NCBI GenBank assembly: GCA_030068145.1
Contig: JAPJBO010000510.1
Location: forward strand, 1 to 64,000
Length of the DNA stretch: 64,000 nt
Origin: Diplonema papillatum
Lineage: Eukaryota > Euglenozoa > Diplonemea > Diplonemida > Diplonemidae
Reading direction: 5' to 3'
The translations under genes were made by a program, and so were the position numbers. The notes below the pieces were generated by a model. It worked only from the letters and a program-made list of their open reading frames with translations, did not search any database and had not been told where the DNA came from. Positions 40,745-51,180 of this stretch are shown here, piece after piece. Within the stretch, counting starts at the first letter, position 1. Each line of letters starts with the position of its first letter.

Positions 40745-43700
40745 TCACTGCTTTTTCGAGGGGGCTGGCTTCGCCTTCGCGTGCTGCCGGAAGCACCAGT
40801 TGTTGGGATGGTCTTCGCTGAAGTGCAGTTCGTCGTCGTGGAACTCCGTCAGGGCCAGGCGTTGGGAGATGGTGATGCAAGTGATGCCGTACTTCTGCGC
40901 CTCCTCGTACAGCTTGTGCTCCGCGTCGACAGACACCGCTGAAGTGCACTCGTCGAGGATGCCGAAAGTCGGCTGTGTTTTTCGAGTGTGAGTTTGCTTG
41001 AGAATCCTGGATTTCAAAGTTTCCGGGGGGACCTTCGTCGGAATGGGTTCTTTTGTAGTATGGTACAGGGGGTGCACATAATTATGTACGACATGGGGCG
41101 GTGCGTATAGGTGTGTGTCTTCAGAATCTGTTTGCCGTCCTGCGTGCTTCTAGTATTTCTAGCACTGAACGGATCTCACCTGCTTTGCTAAGTTTCATGT
41201 AGTACGCTGCCAACTACTAATAACTGATATCAACAACGCGTTGCTGACGGCTTCGTCTGCTGCTTCGTCTTCAGTGTGATGCGAAAATCGAAGGTAGAAC
41301 GGGTGTAGGTGCGCCCTGTGTACTGCTAGTACTTCTAGCACTGAACGGAAAGCAGGTAAGTTCCATACAGTACGCTGCCAACTACTAATATGCATTACGT
41401 TTACCAACAACGCAATGTTGACGGCTCCGTCGGCTGCTTCGTCTTCACCGTCGTGTGATGAGAAAGGTAAGATTTCGAAAGGTCGGGCAGTATACTTTAC
41501 TGGGGTACCACAATCGTCGTGACGCCTCAGGGCACGGGGCTTCAGAAAAGGGAAGGGCGGGTGGGCAAGCGAGAAGGGCGAAGCTTTCGGGATAGCGACG
41601 GGGGAGAATTAACCCCGTATGAGTGTTAGGTATTCGTCGGATTACCGGGGCTTTTAGAGTGCAAGTTCGCTTAGGGATCCGGGGTTTTAAAGTCATTGTC
41701 GTAAGGGTTCCTTTCAGGTATAGTATGTTAGTGTGCGTATCGTATCTGCTGTAGTGGCAGTACGTGTGCGTGTGCGTGTTTTTCTCGGGCACAGCGACGG
41801 GGGGGAATTAACTCGTATGGAGTGTTAGGTATTCGTCGGATTGCCGGTGTTTTGAGAGAGCAAGTTCGCTTAGGGATCCGGGGTTTTGAAGTCTCCGAGT
41901 GACCATTGTCGTAAGGGTTCCTTTAAGGTATAGTATGTTAGTGTGCCTATAGTATCTGCTGTAGTGGCAGTACGTGTGCGTGTGCGTGTTTTTCTCGCAT
42001 AGCGACGGGGGGGAACTAACCTCGTATGAGTGTTAGGTATTCGTCGGATTACCGGGGCTTTTAGAGTGCACGTTTGCTTAGGGATCCGGGGTTTTAAAGT
42101 CTCCGGGTGACCATTGTCGTAAGGGTTTCTTTCAGGTATAGTATGTTAGTGTGCGTATCGTATCTGCTGTCGTGGCAGTACGTGTGCGTGTTTTTCTCGG
42201 GCACAGGGAATTACACTCGTATGGAGTGTTATTATATAGGTATTCGTCGGATTGCCGGTGTTTTTAGAGGTACAAGTTCGCTTAGGGATCCGGGGTTTTG
42301 AAGTCTCCGGGTGACCATTGTCGTAAAGGTTCCTATGTTAGTGTGCGTATCGTATCTGCTGTAGTGGTAGTACGTGTGCCTGTGTGTGTTTTTTCTCGGG
42401 CACAGAGACGGGGCTCAAACCCGTGTGCAAGTGCCAGTTCTCTAGCGTTATTTGTGGATTAGAAGGTCGGTATTTTAAAGTCTCCGGTTGACCGTAGAGG
42501 CTTGAGTATGGCGGGGGGTTGAGAAAAGTGAGAGGGTGCAGCTCGTTTCGGGTGTTGTGTCACTCCATTGTGAAACCTTGTGAAGTCCCCTAACGCGCTT
42601 ACGCCCGCCACCAGACCCAGATTTACCTGTGTTCCGTGTGGGCTACAGCATATTTACAGCTTTGGTAAGTTTCATGTTGTACGCTGCCAACGACTAATTT
42701 TTAGTCCCAACAATGCATTGTTAACACAAAAAATGTAGTATGTGTCATCCTTAATCAGGGACAACAAGTCAGGGACGGAGCAATCTTTACAAACAAACGA
42801 GTGACTTAAGGTGGCCGCTTGAGCGGCGCCAATCCGAGCGCACACAGCAGCAGTGACGCGTCGACAGTATTTGCACTTCAGGAGGGGGCTGCCGTCATGA
42901 GCGTCGACGGCTAGCGAGTGTCGGCAGAGGGTGCAGTGGTCGGAGCAAGCTTGAACGTGGCAGGTCGGTGCCGCACAAATGAGTTGGTCGATGTACTTCA
43001 GCGCATTAACCTTGCGCATGCGCCGCGCAGCCTGCGAGATCACGCGCTTCCGGGGGTCGTCCAGATCCGGTCCCACGTGCCTTCATGCATACAAAAACCG
43101 TACACCGCGAGAGTAGGAGAAAGTAGAAAGGGAAACTAGAGTTTTCGTTGGCCGCACTACCCTGAGCCCAAATGCTGGACGTGGTTTCAGGTGACAAATT
43201 TGGCAAATGATCATGATCAGAAGGCCCTACTTGGGCGGTACAGTTTCCTCACACACGTGGCTTTTGGCTATTTCTTTGTTTGTGCGTGCCAGTTGATCGT
43301 TTTCCCACTTGTATTTACCTAAGGAACTCTGATCAACCACCAAAACACGCTGTCTACGTCTTTTTAGCCTGCACAATCCATTGAAGGCAACCCACAAGAT
43401 TGTTAGTACTAAAAAGGGCCACACCCGGTGGAAGAACAGGCGCGCCATGCCGATCCGCTGCTGCTCGCCGAGGGACAGGATGTGCTCCCACTGCCTCTCT
43501 TCGTCCCACGAGTGCCGCTTAGCGAGGTAATCGACGCCGACGAGCCGCACTAGCGACAGCATCTGCTCGAACGCGCCGACGTCGGCGCCGGTGACCCGCT
43601 GCGGGTACGTGATTTGGTCCGAGAACGTCCCCGCGACCATGAACACCTGCTGCGGGACGAGGAACAGCTGCTTCCCGGCTGGGCGGAGCACGCGGCCGGC

Positions 43701-46700
43701 GGCGGCCGGCCACAGCCCGCCGATTACGCGGAAGAACGAGGTTTTCCCGACGGCGTTCGGCCCGGTGACCATCAGCGACCGGCCTTCCTTCACCTCGACG
43801 TTGACGTGCGTCGCGAGGGTCTTCCCCGTGGGCGTTGCTATGGTAACGTCCTGCAGGCCGAGCACGTTGTCCGTGACAATGCACTCAGCCCCCGGGTTCG
43901 GCTGCGCGCTGTTGACCTGATCCAAGACGGAGTGCAGCTCGTGCACGCGCGAGGTGAGTCCCCCCAGGTTTTCGAGGTGTTCCGCGAGGTTCAGCAGCTG
44001 GCCCATGCAGATGAACATCTGGTTCGTCGCGTCGAAGATGAATGCTTGCACCCTCCCCAGGTGTTCGCCGCCGTCTCTTATGACGTCGGCGTCCGCCATC
44101 CCTTTCGAGTACTCATTCCGTAGGAGCCACTGCACGAGATTCGGCGCCTCGCGCACGATCCCGCCGTTGATCAAGTTGAATTTCCACGTGACCAGCAGCC
44201 GGTCTTGCGCGTGGGTCATGAGCTCGTCGAACTTCGTGTTGACGATGCGCTTCTCGCGAGACCCGCCGCCGTAGAACGCGATCGACTCCGCGTGGTGCCG
44301 GACGCGGCTGTGCGCGGCCTTGAACATGCCCTCGAGCGCCGACTCCTTCGCGACGATCTTCCGGAACTCCGGCATCGCCGCCCGGATCAGACTGCTTCCG
44401 ACGAGCAGGTACGCGCCGAAGAAGGCGACCGCCTTCGTGCCGACCATGCGCTGGATGCTGTACGAGAACCAGAAGAGCTCTGCCAGGGGTTTGGCGAACT
44501 GCGGGATGAGAGCGGCGGTGTTGTTGGTGAAGTTGCGGAGGTCTGTGGTGAGGCGCTGCTGGGGGTCGGTGACGCGGCAGTCGAGCTGGACGAGTTTGTA
44601 GAAGGCGTTGTCGGTGAGGTAGCGGGAGAGGAACGACTTGGTCAGCCCTTCCATCATGCTCTCGGCGAGGTCGTGCTCCATGTACTGCATGGCCTGCTCG
44701 ACGGTCGCGCCGGCGCACGCGTAGCCCACGCTTGCCGCCACCATCCGCGTGAACGCAGACGCGTCTTGCGCGAAGATCGCGCTCATCATCTCGCCCAGTA
44801 TCGCGGTCGACCGCACCTTGATCCCAACGTGGGCGACCAACGCGAGGGCCACGATGCTGAGCTTCTTCGCCTTGCCCGTCGGCAGCCCGATGCGAACGAG
44901 CTCGCAGAACGACGCGAAGGACGCTTTGCTCTCCGCCGGCGCCGCTGGCGCCACCGCTTTCGACGACGCGAGCGTGCTTTTTGCTTGCAGCCGGTGCTTC
45001 GCCCGGGAGGTCTCGCGCGCGTAGCTCGCCCGGTCGAGCGTTTCCAGTGTGTACCCCGCGTTCGGCTCGCCGATGGTGAGGAGCTGGTCGTGGTACGCCT
45101 TGAGGACGGGGCGGTGGGAGATGGTGATGTACGCGGTTTTCGCCTCCTTGAGGACCACCTCGTACAGCTGCCGCTCCATCTCTCCGCTGACAGCGGACGT
45201 GCACTCGTCGAGGATGGCGAACGCCGGCTCGTGGTAGAGCAGCCGCGCGATGGCCAAGCGCTGCATCTCGCCGAGGGAGAGCACCTCCCCCCAGTTCACG
45301 ACCGCATCCGTGTCGTAGGCACCCGCGAGGTGCGAGAGATCGACTCTGTTGAGGACTTCGCGCATGCCCTCGTCAGTGATGGCAGACCCGCTGTCCGGAT
45401 ACGCCATCTGCTCCTTCAACGTCCCGCGCACGTTGTACGGCTTCTGTGGGAGGTAGTACACTCCGCCCTGCTGGTGCAGGCCGTCGCCGGCCTTCCCTCC
45501 CGGCTTCACGATCGAGCCGACCGTCGTGTTCCACAGCCCGCCGAGGCACCGGAAAATGGACGACTTCCCCGCGCCGTTGTGCCCCGTGAGCAGCAGCGAC
45601 GTGCCCTTCTCGATCGCGAAGCTCAGGTCCCGCACCAGGAGCGAGCCGTCCGGCGTCCGCACGTCGACGTGGTCGAACGCGATGCGATCTCCGGCCACGA
45701 TCACGTCGCCTTCGATCTCCGAGACGTCGTTGTCCAGCGCCGAGAGCAGCTGGTGCACCCTCGTCGCCGGCCCCGCGATGCGGGTCAGCTGGTTCAACAT
45801 CTTCGCCGTGGCACCGGCGGCGATCATGCTCTCTACAAAAAGCACGAACTGGTGGCCGATGTCCCCGCGGAGCTTCGCGATGTTCGCGACCGTCGTGAGG
45901 TCCGGCTTCACCTTCTGCAGGTAAAGGTGCGGGCCGACGACGAAAGTCGCCATGAACGACCGGATGAGCCACGTGTACGCGAGTTGCTCCGTAAGGTTCG
46001 GCCACACGACGACCCTGTGAAAAGCGCGCGCTTTCTTGACCGCCGCGTCAAACCGCGCCCGCAGGGTCACCTCCTCGAAGCGCCCGCCGTCGAGAGCGGC
46101 GACGGCTTCGCTGTTGGTCACCAGCAGCTGGTGCCCGGTCTTGTACTTCGCGAAGAGCTCCCGGGTGGAGAGAAGCCACTTCCCCATCTTGATCGGCGAG
46201 ACCGCGTTACGCAGGGCGAACATGCCCCAGAGGTACAGGTACGGCGCGAGGGCGTAGTGCGCGCCGTACAGCTGCCCGAGCTTGAGCGCGAAAAAAGTGC
46301 CGGCCGTCGACGCATAGATCCCCTCGCAGAAGACGTGGGCAAGCTGCGTCGCGACTTCCTTCGCGTCCTCCGAAATCCGCTCGTCCGGGTCGTCGACGGA
46401 CGGACCCTTGTTCTTCGTCTCGCGCTCGCTTTCCGTCTCGCCCTGCGCGGACTGCTGGGCGAGGAGGTAGTAGTTCTTCCCGTGGAAGTACTTCTCGTGG
46501 ATGACCCGCGTGAGCTTCTTACGCCACGCGACCGCGAGACTGGTTTCGACGTACTTGTACGTCTGGCGGTGGACGCACGAGACGACCGACAGCTTCAGCT
46601 GCTGCCGCCACCCCGCCCAGAACTCTGTCTGGTCGCGGGTCATTGCGTTGAAGTCAAGCCGCTGCACAATGCGCGAAGCTTGGTTCATCAGGTAGATTCG

Positions 46701-46982
46701 GGCGAGGGAGAGGAGGAGGATGGCGTAAATCTGCCACCCGCCGTTGGCCAGGTCGAACCTGGTGAGGCTCGGGCACAGGAGGTTCCAGATGCTCCTGAGG
46801 GCGCTCTCCCGCCGCTTCGCCGGCTTCTTGCCGGGCGGCAGCCGCCTGCGGCCCCGCGTGGCCCCGCGCACCAAGGCGAGCACGACCAGAACGGCCACCA
46901 GCACGTGCCGCATCCCGCCGCCGGCCGACATCGCTCCCGTCAGCTGCGTCAGCAGCGACTCCGCGTGGCCTTCGATCGTCAT
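40745..46982 (-). CDS. Full-length ABCD-type ABC transporter, two exons (1261 aa)
   Basis: Exon 1 (46982-43425) starts MTIEGHAESLL; exon 2 (40972-40745) ends at TGA. Splicing CACCGG|GTGTGG to ACACAG|CCGACT rebuilds FFHRPTFGILDECTSAV, the exact ABCD signature-to-Walker B junction. Layout: N-terminal basic anchor (about 1-65), transmembrane domain 1 with an ABCD EAA-like DDPDERISEDAKEV (about 199), ATPase domain 1 (Walker A GHNGAGKSS near 468, LSLGEMQR near 570, ILDECTSAVS, ISHR near 622), linker, transmembrane domain 2 (DPQQRLTTDLRNF near 809), ATPase domain 2 (Walker A GPNAVGKTS near 1075, LSLGEQQR near 1172, ILDECTSAVS, ISQR). ABCD proteins import fatty acyl-CoAs into peroxisomes. Animal and fungal ones are half transporters; the fused form resembles plant CTS/PXA1. 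ATPase 2 looks degenerate: the Walker A third Gly is Ala and the switch His is Gln. A 2452-bp intron packed with repeats precedes exon 2. Confidence 0.9.
40976..41045 (-). promoter_or_regulatory. Recurrent element at the 3' end of the ABC transporter intron
   Basis: In gene direction: CCCCGGAAACTTTGAAATCC, AGGATTCTCAAGCAAACTCA, CACTCGAAAAACACAG, then exon 2. It is the subtype A element seen upstream of the cold-shock gene at 26018, here ending exactly at a cis splice acceptor. This placement favours a role as branch-site/acceptor module. Confidence 0.6.
41150..41460. repeat. Tandem duplicate of about 178 bp inside the intron
   Basis: Two copies share ACTTCTAGCACTGAACGGA, GTACGCTGCCAACTACTAAT and GACGGCTTCGTCTGCTGC (41150-41283 and 41328-41460). 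The middle matches the dispersed repeat at 23328 and 42660. Confidence 0.8.
41598..42500. repeat. Tandem array of about 200-bp units, each with the recurrent element
   Basis: Unit landmarks (GCGACGGGGGGGAA...) occur at about 41600, 41794, 42001, 42203 and 42403. Each unit contains TAGAGTGCAAGTTCGCTTAG, GGATCCGGGGTTTTAAAGTC and TCCGGGTGACCATTGTCGTA, followed by a GTACGTGTGCGTGTG run. The fifth unit carries the subtype B form (42460-42500). The array lies within the ABC transporter intron. Confidence 0.9.
42672..43076 (-). CDS. Intron-nested Cys-rich (zinc-finger-like) open frame
   Basis: About 127 codons open on the minus strand, with no ATG at the start (GTG at 43076, in-frame stop just upstream), so it is an exon or fragment. 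Cysteines follow zinc-site spacing: CAAPTC, CSDHCTLC, then CKYC...C, then CKDC about 60 residues on. The last 20 residues (FCVNNALLGLKISRWQRTT) come from the dispersed AACAATGCATTGTT repeat. A decayed copy lies at 36980-37130, so the finger travels with repeats and may derive from a transposable element. Function unknown. Confidence 0.4.
   Translation of the reverse strand: MGPDLDDPRKRVISQAARRMRKVNALKYIDQLICAAPTCHVQACSDHCTLCRHSLAVDAHDGSPLLKCKYCRRVTAAVCARIGAAQAATLSHSFVCKDCSVPDLLSLIKDDTYYIFCVNNALLGLKISRWQRTT
43270..43416. mobile_element. Dispersed family A copy at the 5' end of the ABC transporter intron
   Basis: Matches 24671-24837 from TTTGTGCGTGCCAGTTGATC to GATTGTTAGTACTAAAAA. It begins 8 bp inside the intron from the donor, so the donor lies at the edge of the repeat. 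A related copy begins about 100 bp past the stop of the 19549 gene in the same relative orientation. Confidence 0.8.
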
Positions 46983-47230
46983 TGTCTCCCTCCCTCCTCC
47001 CTTCCCACCGCAGATTCCCGTTTCTACGTGAATTGAGTTGACTGTGGTTGTGTAGGCCTCCGGTAAAAGTAAATTTCGGTTTCGCAATATTTTTTGGGGG
47101 TTTCCTCGTACCGATAATGGGTGGGTAGCGAAAAGGTTGACACCAAAATGCAAATCTAGGACATATGGATCACACCAAATAAGCGGGGGGGTTATTGGGG
47201 TTGGCCTCCTCTTCACCTTTCATGCATTGC

Positions 47231-48443
47231 CACAGGAGGTTCCAGATGCTCCTGAGGCGCTCTCCCGCCGCTTCGCCGGCTTCTTGCCGGGCGGCAGCCG
47301 CCTGCGGCCCCGCGTGGCCCCGCGCACCAAGGCGAGCACGACCAGAACGGCCACCACGACCAGCACGTGCCGCATCCCGCCGCCGGCGGACGTCGCCCCC
47401 ATCAGCTGCGTCAGCAGCGACTCCGCGTGGCCTTCGATCGTCATTGTCTCCCTCCCTCCTCCCTTCCCACCGCAGATTCCCGTTTCTACGTGAATTGAGT
47501 TGACTGTGGTTGTGCAGGCCTCCGGTAAAAGTAAGTAAATTTAGGTTTCGCAATATTTTCTGGGGGTTTCCTCGTACCGATAATGGGTGGGTAGCGAAAA
47601 GGTTGACACCAAAATGCAAATCTAGGACATATGGATCACACCAAATAAGCGGGGGGTTATTGGGGTTGGCCTCCTCTTCACCTTTCATGCATTGCCACAG
47701 GAGGTTCCAGATGCTCCTGAGGGCGCTCTCCCGCCGCTTCGCCGGCTTCTTGCCGGGCGGCAGCCGCCTGCGGCCCCGCGTGGCCCCGCGCACCAAGGCG
47801 AGCACGACCAGAACGGCCACCACGACCAGCACGTGCCGCATCCCGCCGCCGGCGGTCATCGCCCCCGTCAGCTGCGTCAGCAGCGACTCCGCGTGGCCTT
47901 CGATCGTCATTGTCTCCCTCCCTCCTCCCTTCCCACCGCAGATTCCCGTTTCTACGTGAATTGAGTTGACTGTGGTTGTGCAGGCCTCCGGTAAAAGTAA
48001 GTAAATTTAGGTTTCGCAATATTTTCTGGGGGTTTCCTCGTACCGATAATGGGTGGGTAGCGAAAAGGTTGACACCAAAATGCAAATCTAGGACATATGG
48101 ATCACACCAAATAAGCGGGGGGGTTATTGGGGTTGGCCTCCTCTTCACCTTTCATGCATTGCCACAGGAGGTTCCAGATGCTCCTGAGGCGCTCTCCCGC
48201 CGCTTCGCCGGCTTCTTGCCGGGCGGCAGCCGCCTGCGGCCCCGCGTGGCCCCGCGCACCAAGGCGAGCACGACCAGAACGGCCACCACGACCAGCACGT
48301 GCCGCATCCCACCGCCGGAGGACCCGTCAGCTGCGTCAGCAGCGACTCCGCGTGGCCTTCGATCGTCATTGTCTCCCTCTCTCCACCGCAGATTCCCGTT
48401 TCTACGCGAATTGAGTTGACTGGTTGTGTAGGCCCCCGGTAAA
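47231..48443 (-). pseudogene. Three tandem broken copies of the ABC transporter 5' end
   Basis: Each unit holds the first about 225 bp of the coding region (MTIEGHAESLL... to SIWNLL) plus about 235 bp of leader/flank. The CACAGGAGGTTC landmark sits at 46774 in the real gene and at 47231, 47696 and 48163 in the copies (periods 457, 465, 467). The copies continue into TGTGGCAATGCATGAAAGG instead of the real next codons. The copies at 47231 and 48163 lack one base in the GAGGGCGC run and so shift frame. The copy at 47696 stays open. The outermost unit is cut at 48443. Two extra residues (VV) distinguish the copies from the gene, so the copies were amplified among themselves. Confidence 0.93.
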
Positions 48444-49289
48444 AGCTAGTACGGAGAACAACACCGCGGTGGAAGAAGGATGAAGTCCCTCAAGGATTCA
48501 TGCCCCATTACTGAGTCTTGCATTGCCTTTTCCCACTTTTGCATCTACCGTAATTGGAATAATGTTGAACTTTGGACTAAAGCTGGAACGGGTAAATGAC
48601 AGACCGGGTAAAACCTGGGACACCCGGGGGGTCTCCCAGGTAATCGCCTGCGTGACTGCACCAGTGGTGCTCCTGCAGCCTCCTATGACAGCGGCATCTA
48701 GGGGTCGAGCTCAGTATTGAGCACCCGAAGGCGCGGGCAAGCACCAAGGTCGCGATATTCTGCAAAGTATCCACAGTCGCAAACCCAGAAAGTAAAAATA
48801 CTGATTGAGCACCCGAAGGCGCGGGCAAGCACCAAGGTCGCGATATTCCCAGAAAGTAAAAAAAACCGAACCGGGTAAAACCTGGGACACCCAGCCCCAT
48901 TTTGGGGGGTGTCCCAGGTTTTACCCGGTTCAACATTAATCCAATTACGGTATTTTCTAGTTGGCATCGTCTTCGAAGAAGACTTGGTGCTAGCATCAAA
49001 CATCATGAGAGGCAGTGTGTCACCCTGACCTCTTTGCACGACTTGTGTCAAGACTAGGGCACTGTCGGAAAAGAAGCCAGGGGCAGTGTTGGGTCCCGAG
49101 ACTGAACGCGGAGCAATAGACCGGATTGACACGACGGGTAGCAGAGCTTGCGCGAGCGTAACGCTCAACAACGCGGGCGAACGACGGGAAGAAAAGATGC
49201 GATAAATTATCTAACGGGGTGTTCTTGATGTGCTGCGACTCAGTGAAAGCTAGCTTGAGGCAGGAGTGGGAGATAGGTCTGGGATTGTA
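48444..49289. other. Gene-free stretch with repeat-family ends
   Basis: Positions 48545-48627 and 48895-48955 carry CCAATTACGGTA and GGTGTCCCAGGTTTTACCCG in related order; relatives lie reversed at 32488 and 32775. Positions 48720-48760 and 48807-48847 are copies of GAGCACCCGAAGGCGCGGGC. Positions 48868-48931 form a perfect 25-bp stem with a 14-base loop (arm starts GAACCGGGTAAAACCTGGGA). No gene is supported. Confidence 0.7.
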
Positions 49290-50300
49290 TGGAAGTTCTT
49301 GAGAACAGGGCTGCATTGGCATCGTGCCACGTTTCGGAACATACTCCAAAATACACGCTCACCACTCGCTTGTGGATACAGATCTCCGATCCCAGTCTAG
49401 AGAAATGTACGCAAGCCCTTGGCAGCGAACACATAACCCCACACTACGTTCTCAGTTCCGTTCAGAAGGTGTTGCCAAGCCGTGGGTTTGGCGAGGGACA
49501 AAGCCAGAATCCAGTGTGCAGCCGGATGTTGTCAATTCGTATTCCGGTTGCGGGCCCCCACCCGTTTGAAGAGTAGCCCGCATTTTTCGGAGAATGAACG
49601 ATGCTTTGATGCTGCACCTGGCTGGACTCCCGAAGCGCGCTGTGGCGCACTTCGGTACAATGACAATAACCCGCTTTTCCAGCCGCTGGTGGCTACAGAT
49701 GCAGTCATGGGGTATGCCTCACCTCCAGAACCCAGTCTAAAGGAGTGCATGCAAGCCGTTGGTTGGCATCACGCCACGTTTAGAAGTACATACTACTTAC
49801 CCCATAGTACGGTATCAGTTCCGTCAAAAGTGTAGTCAAATTGACCACGGGTGTGGCTCGCAACAAGCCGGTGCTCAGCGACTCCCACTCGGCTAACACG
49901 CGGCTGAGCTCATCTTTGGACGTTGAGCAATGCTTCGGTAGTTGCGACGCGGGATAAAACGAGGATTTGCAATTAAGAAGTCCAACTGATTGCTCGTCAG
50001 ATCCCACGAAGGGCGGCGGTCCGTGTTGGCAGCAGAAACGAGTGTGCAACAGCTCGCCTGCCAAATGCACCGGTCCTGGAAATGGGTGATGATCAAGCGA
50101 TCCACTTCGTGTTTGCCGCGCACTGGCCTGCGTAGGAATGAACCGAGAGCTGTCTCGAGGTGTCCGAGTGAACGCTCATCAGATCCCACAAAGGGTGTCG
50201 GTCCATCGTGACAGCAGGACGGCCATGGAGTGAAGTCGGCATCCGTGCAACAATTCACCTGCAAAATGCAGCGGTCTTGAAGATGGATGAGCGATGCGCC
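49290..50300 (-). pseudogene. Decayed, internally duplicated relatives of the coiled-coil gene at 53082
   Basis: The minus strand at 49462-49580 encodes ATGIRIDNIRLHTGFW...PSP, matching TTGMRIDSIQLNAGLS...PSP of the 53082 gene. Near 49870-49920 it encodes KDELSRVLAEWESLSTG, matching EGELNGVLNEWEFTTG. The plus-strand blocks 49365-49470 and 49688-49835 are diverged duplicates (CCCAGTCTA...CAAGCC). So are 49990-50080 and 50180-50290 (TCAGATCCCAC..., AATGCA.CGGTC). Frames are broken in many places. Confidence 0.6.
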
Positions 50301-51180
50301 CGTAGTTGGTCGCGTACTGGTGTAACAAAAACTAGGCATGTGAAGAGCCTGGACGAGGATGTACACCTGCGTGCGGTGTGTGTTGATGTGCTGAGCACCA
50401 CGTACTGCTGTGTGTGTAGTTGTACCTCCGGCGCAGGAGGAAGACAATGTGTAGTCACCGTGCTGTGGTGCATTCAGGTGGGACGAGGATGGGGGAGGAC
50501 CACGTGAAGCATGTGGATGCGTGCAGATCTTGGTTGTAGTAGCGAGAATTCAATGGACAGACACCATTGGAACGCGCTTCCGTCGACAGCAATTGTGTAA
50601 ATTTGTTGCATTAGTGTGGTTGTCAGGCCTTCGACTACCCTGAGCAACGCACTATACAGCAATTGGACGCGAGTCAGTCGGTCGTAAGGCAATGGTAACG
50701 CAAGGTAATTGCTCACCACAAAGCTACCGCTGATGGGCTTGCTCGGACGTGCAGGATTGCCAAAACAGAATGCGTGCCGCGTCACATTCCGCAACCCGGA
50801 TGCAGAGATCGAAGGCGATGGCACAATTGACGATCCCGTTGGGGCCATGTCCACATGGCCCCGGAAAGATAGGATGCTGCCTACGTCCATGCTCCGGCGT
50901 CTGCCGCGAACTCCTCGACGGTTTCGTCCCCTCTTCCGCCTTCCCATCACCTTCACGGTTCAATCGGGCTTTTATTTAAAAGCTCTAATCCAGTGTTCCC
51001 GCGTCCCCAAGTTCTCAGAACCTTCTTGGCTAACGACGTGTTGGTGCGTATGGCGCGAACCGAAATCCCCAGGCTTCTCAGGAAGGCTAGCATACTGTGC
51101 ACCTTGGGGAAGCAGGCTTTTTAAGGTTCAATAGCCACGATTTTGGGGTCGCGGGGGCACCGGCTCTATCCCGCCGAGGA
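50301..51180. other. Gene-free stretch
   Basis: Positions 50595-50815 are related to parts of 30455-30520 and 30955-31080. Positions 50895-50960 contain CTCGACGGTTTCGTCCC, an outlying relic of the 51.2-53.1 kb repeat flank. No gene is supported. Confidence 0.5.

Noticed and set aside
43227-43424. C-terminal extension of ABC transporter exon 1 (WPFLVLTILWVAFN...)
   Set aside because: It is translated from dispersed family A inside the intron. Splicing to 40972 gives the exact family sequence instead.
44205-47036. 943-codon plus-strand ORF opposite the ABC transporter
   Set aside because: It is the complement of a GC-rich real gene, with no recognisable domain and biased Arg/Val/Leu composition. 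The minus strand has full ABCD motifs.
47220-48148. Extra ABC transporter genes starting MTIEGHAE
   Set aside because: They hold only the first about 75 codons and then run into leader sequence of the next copy, so they are broken tandem ends.
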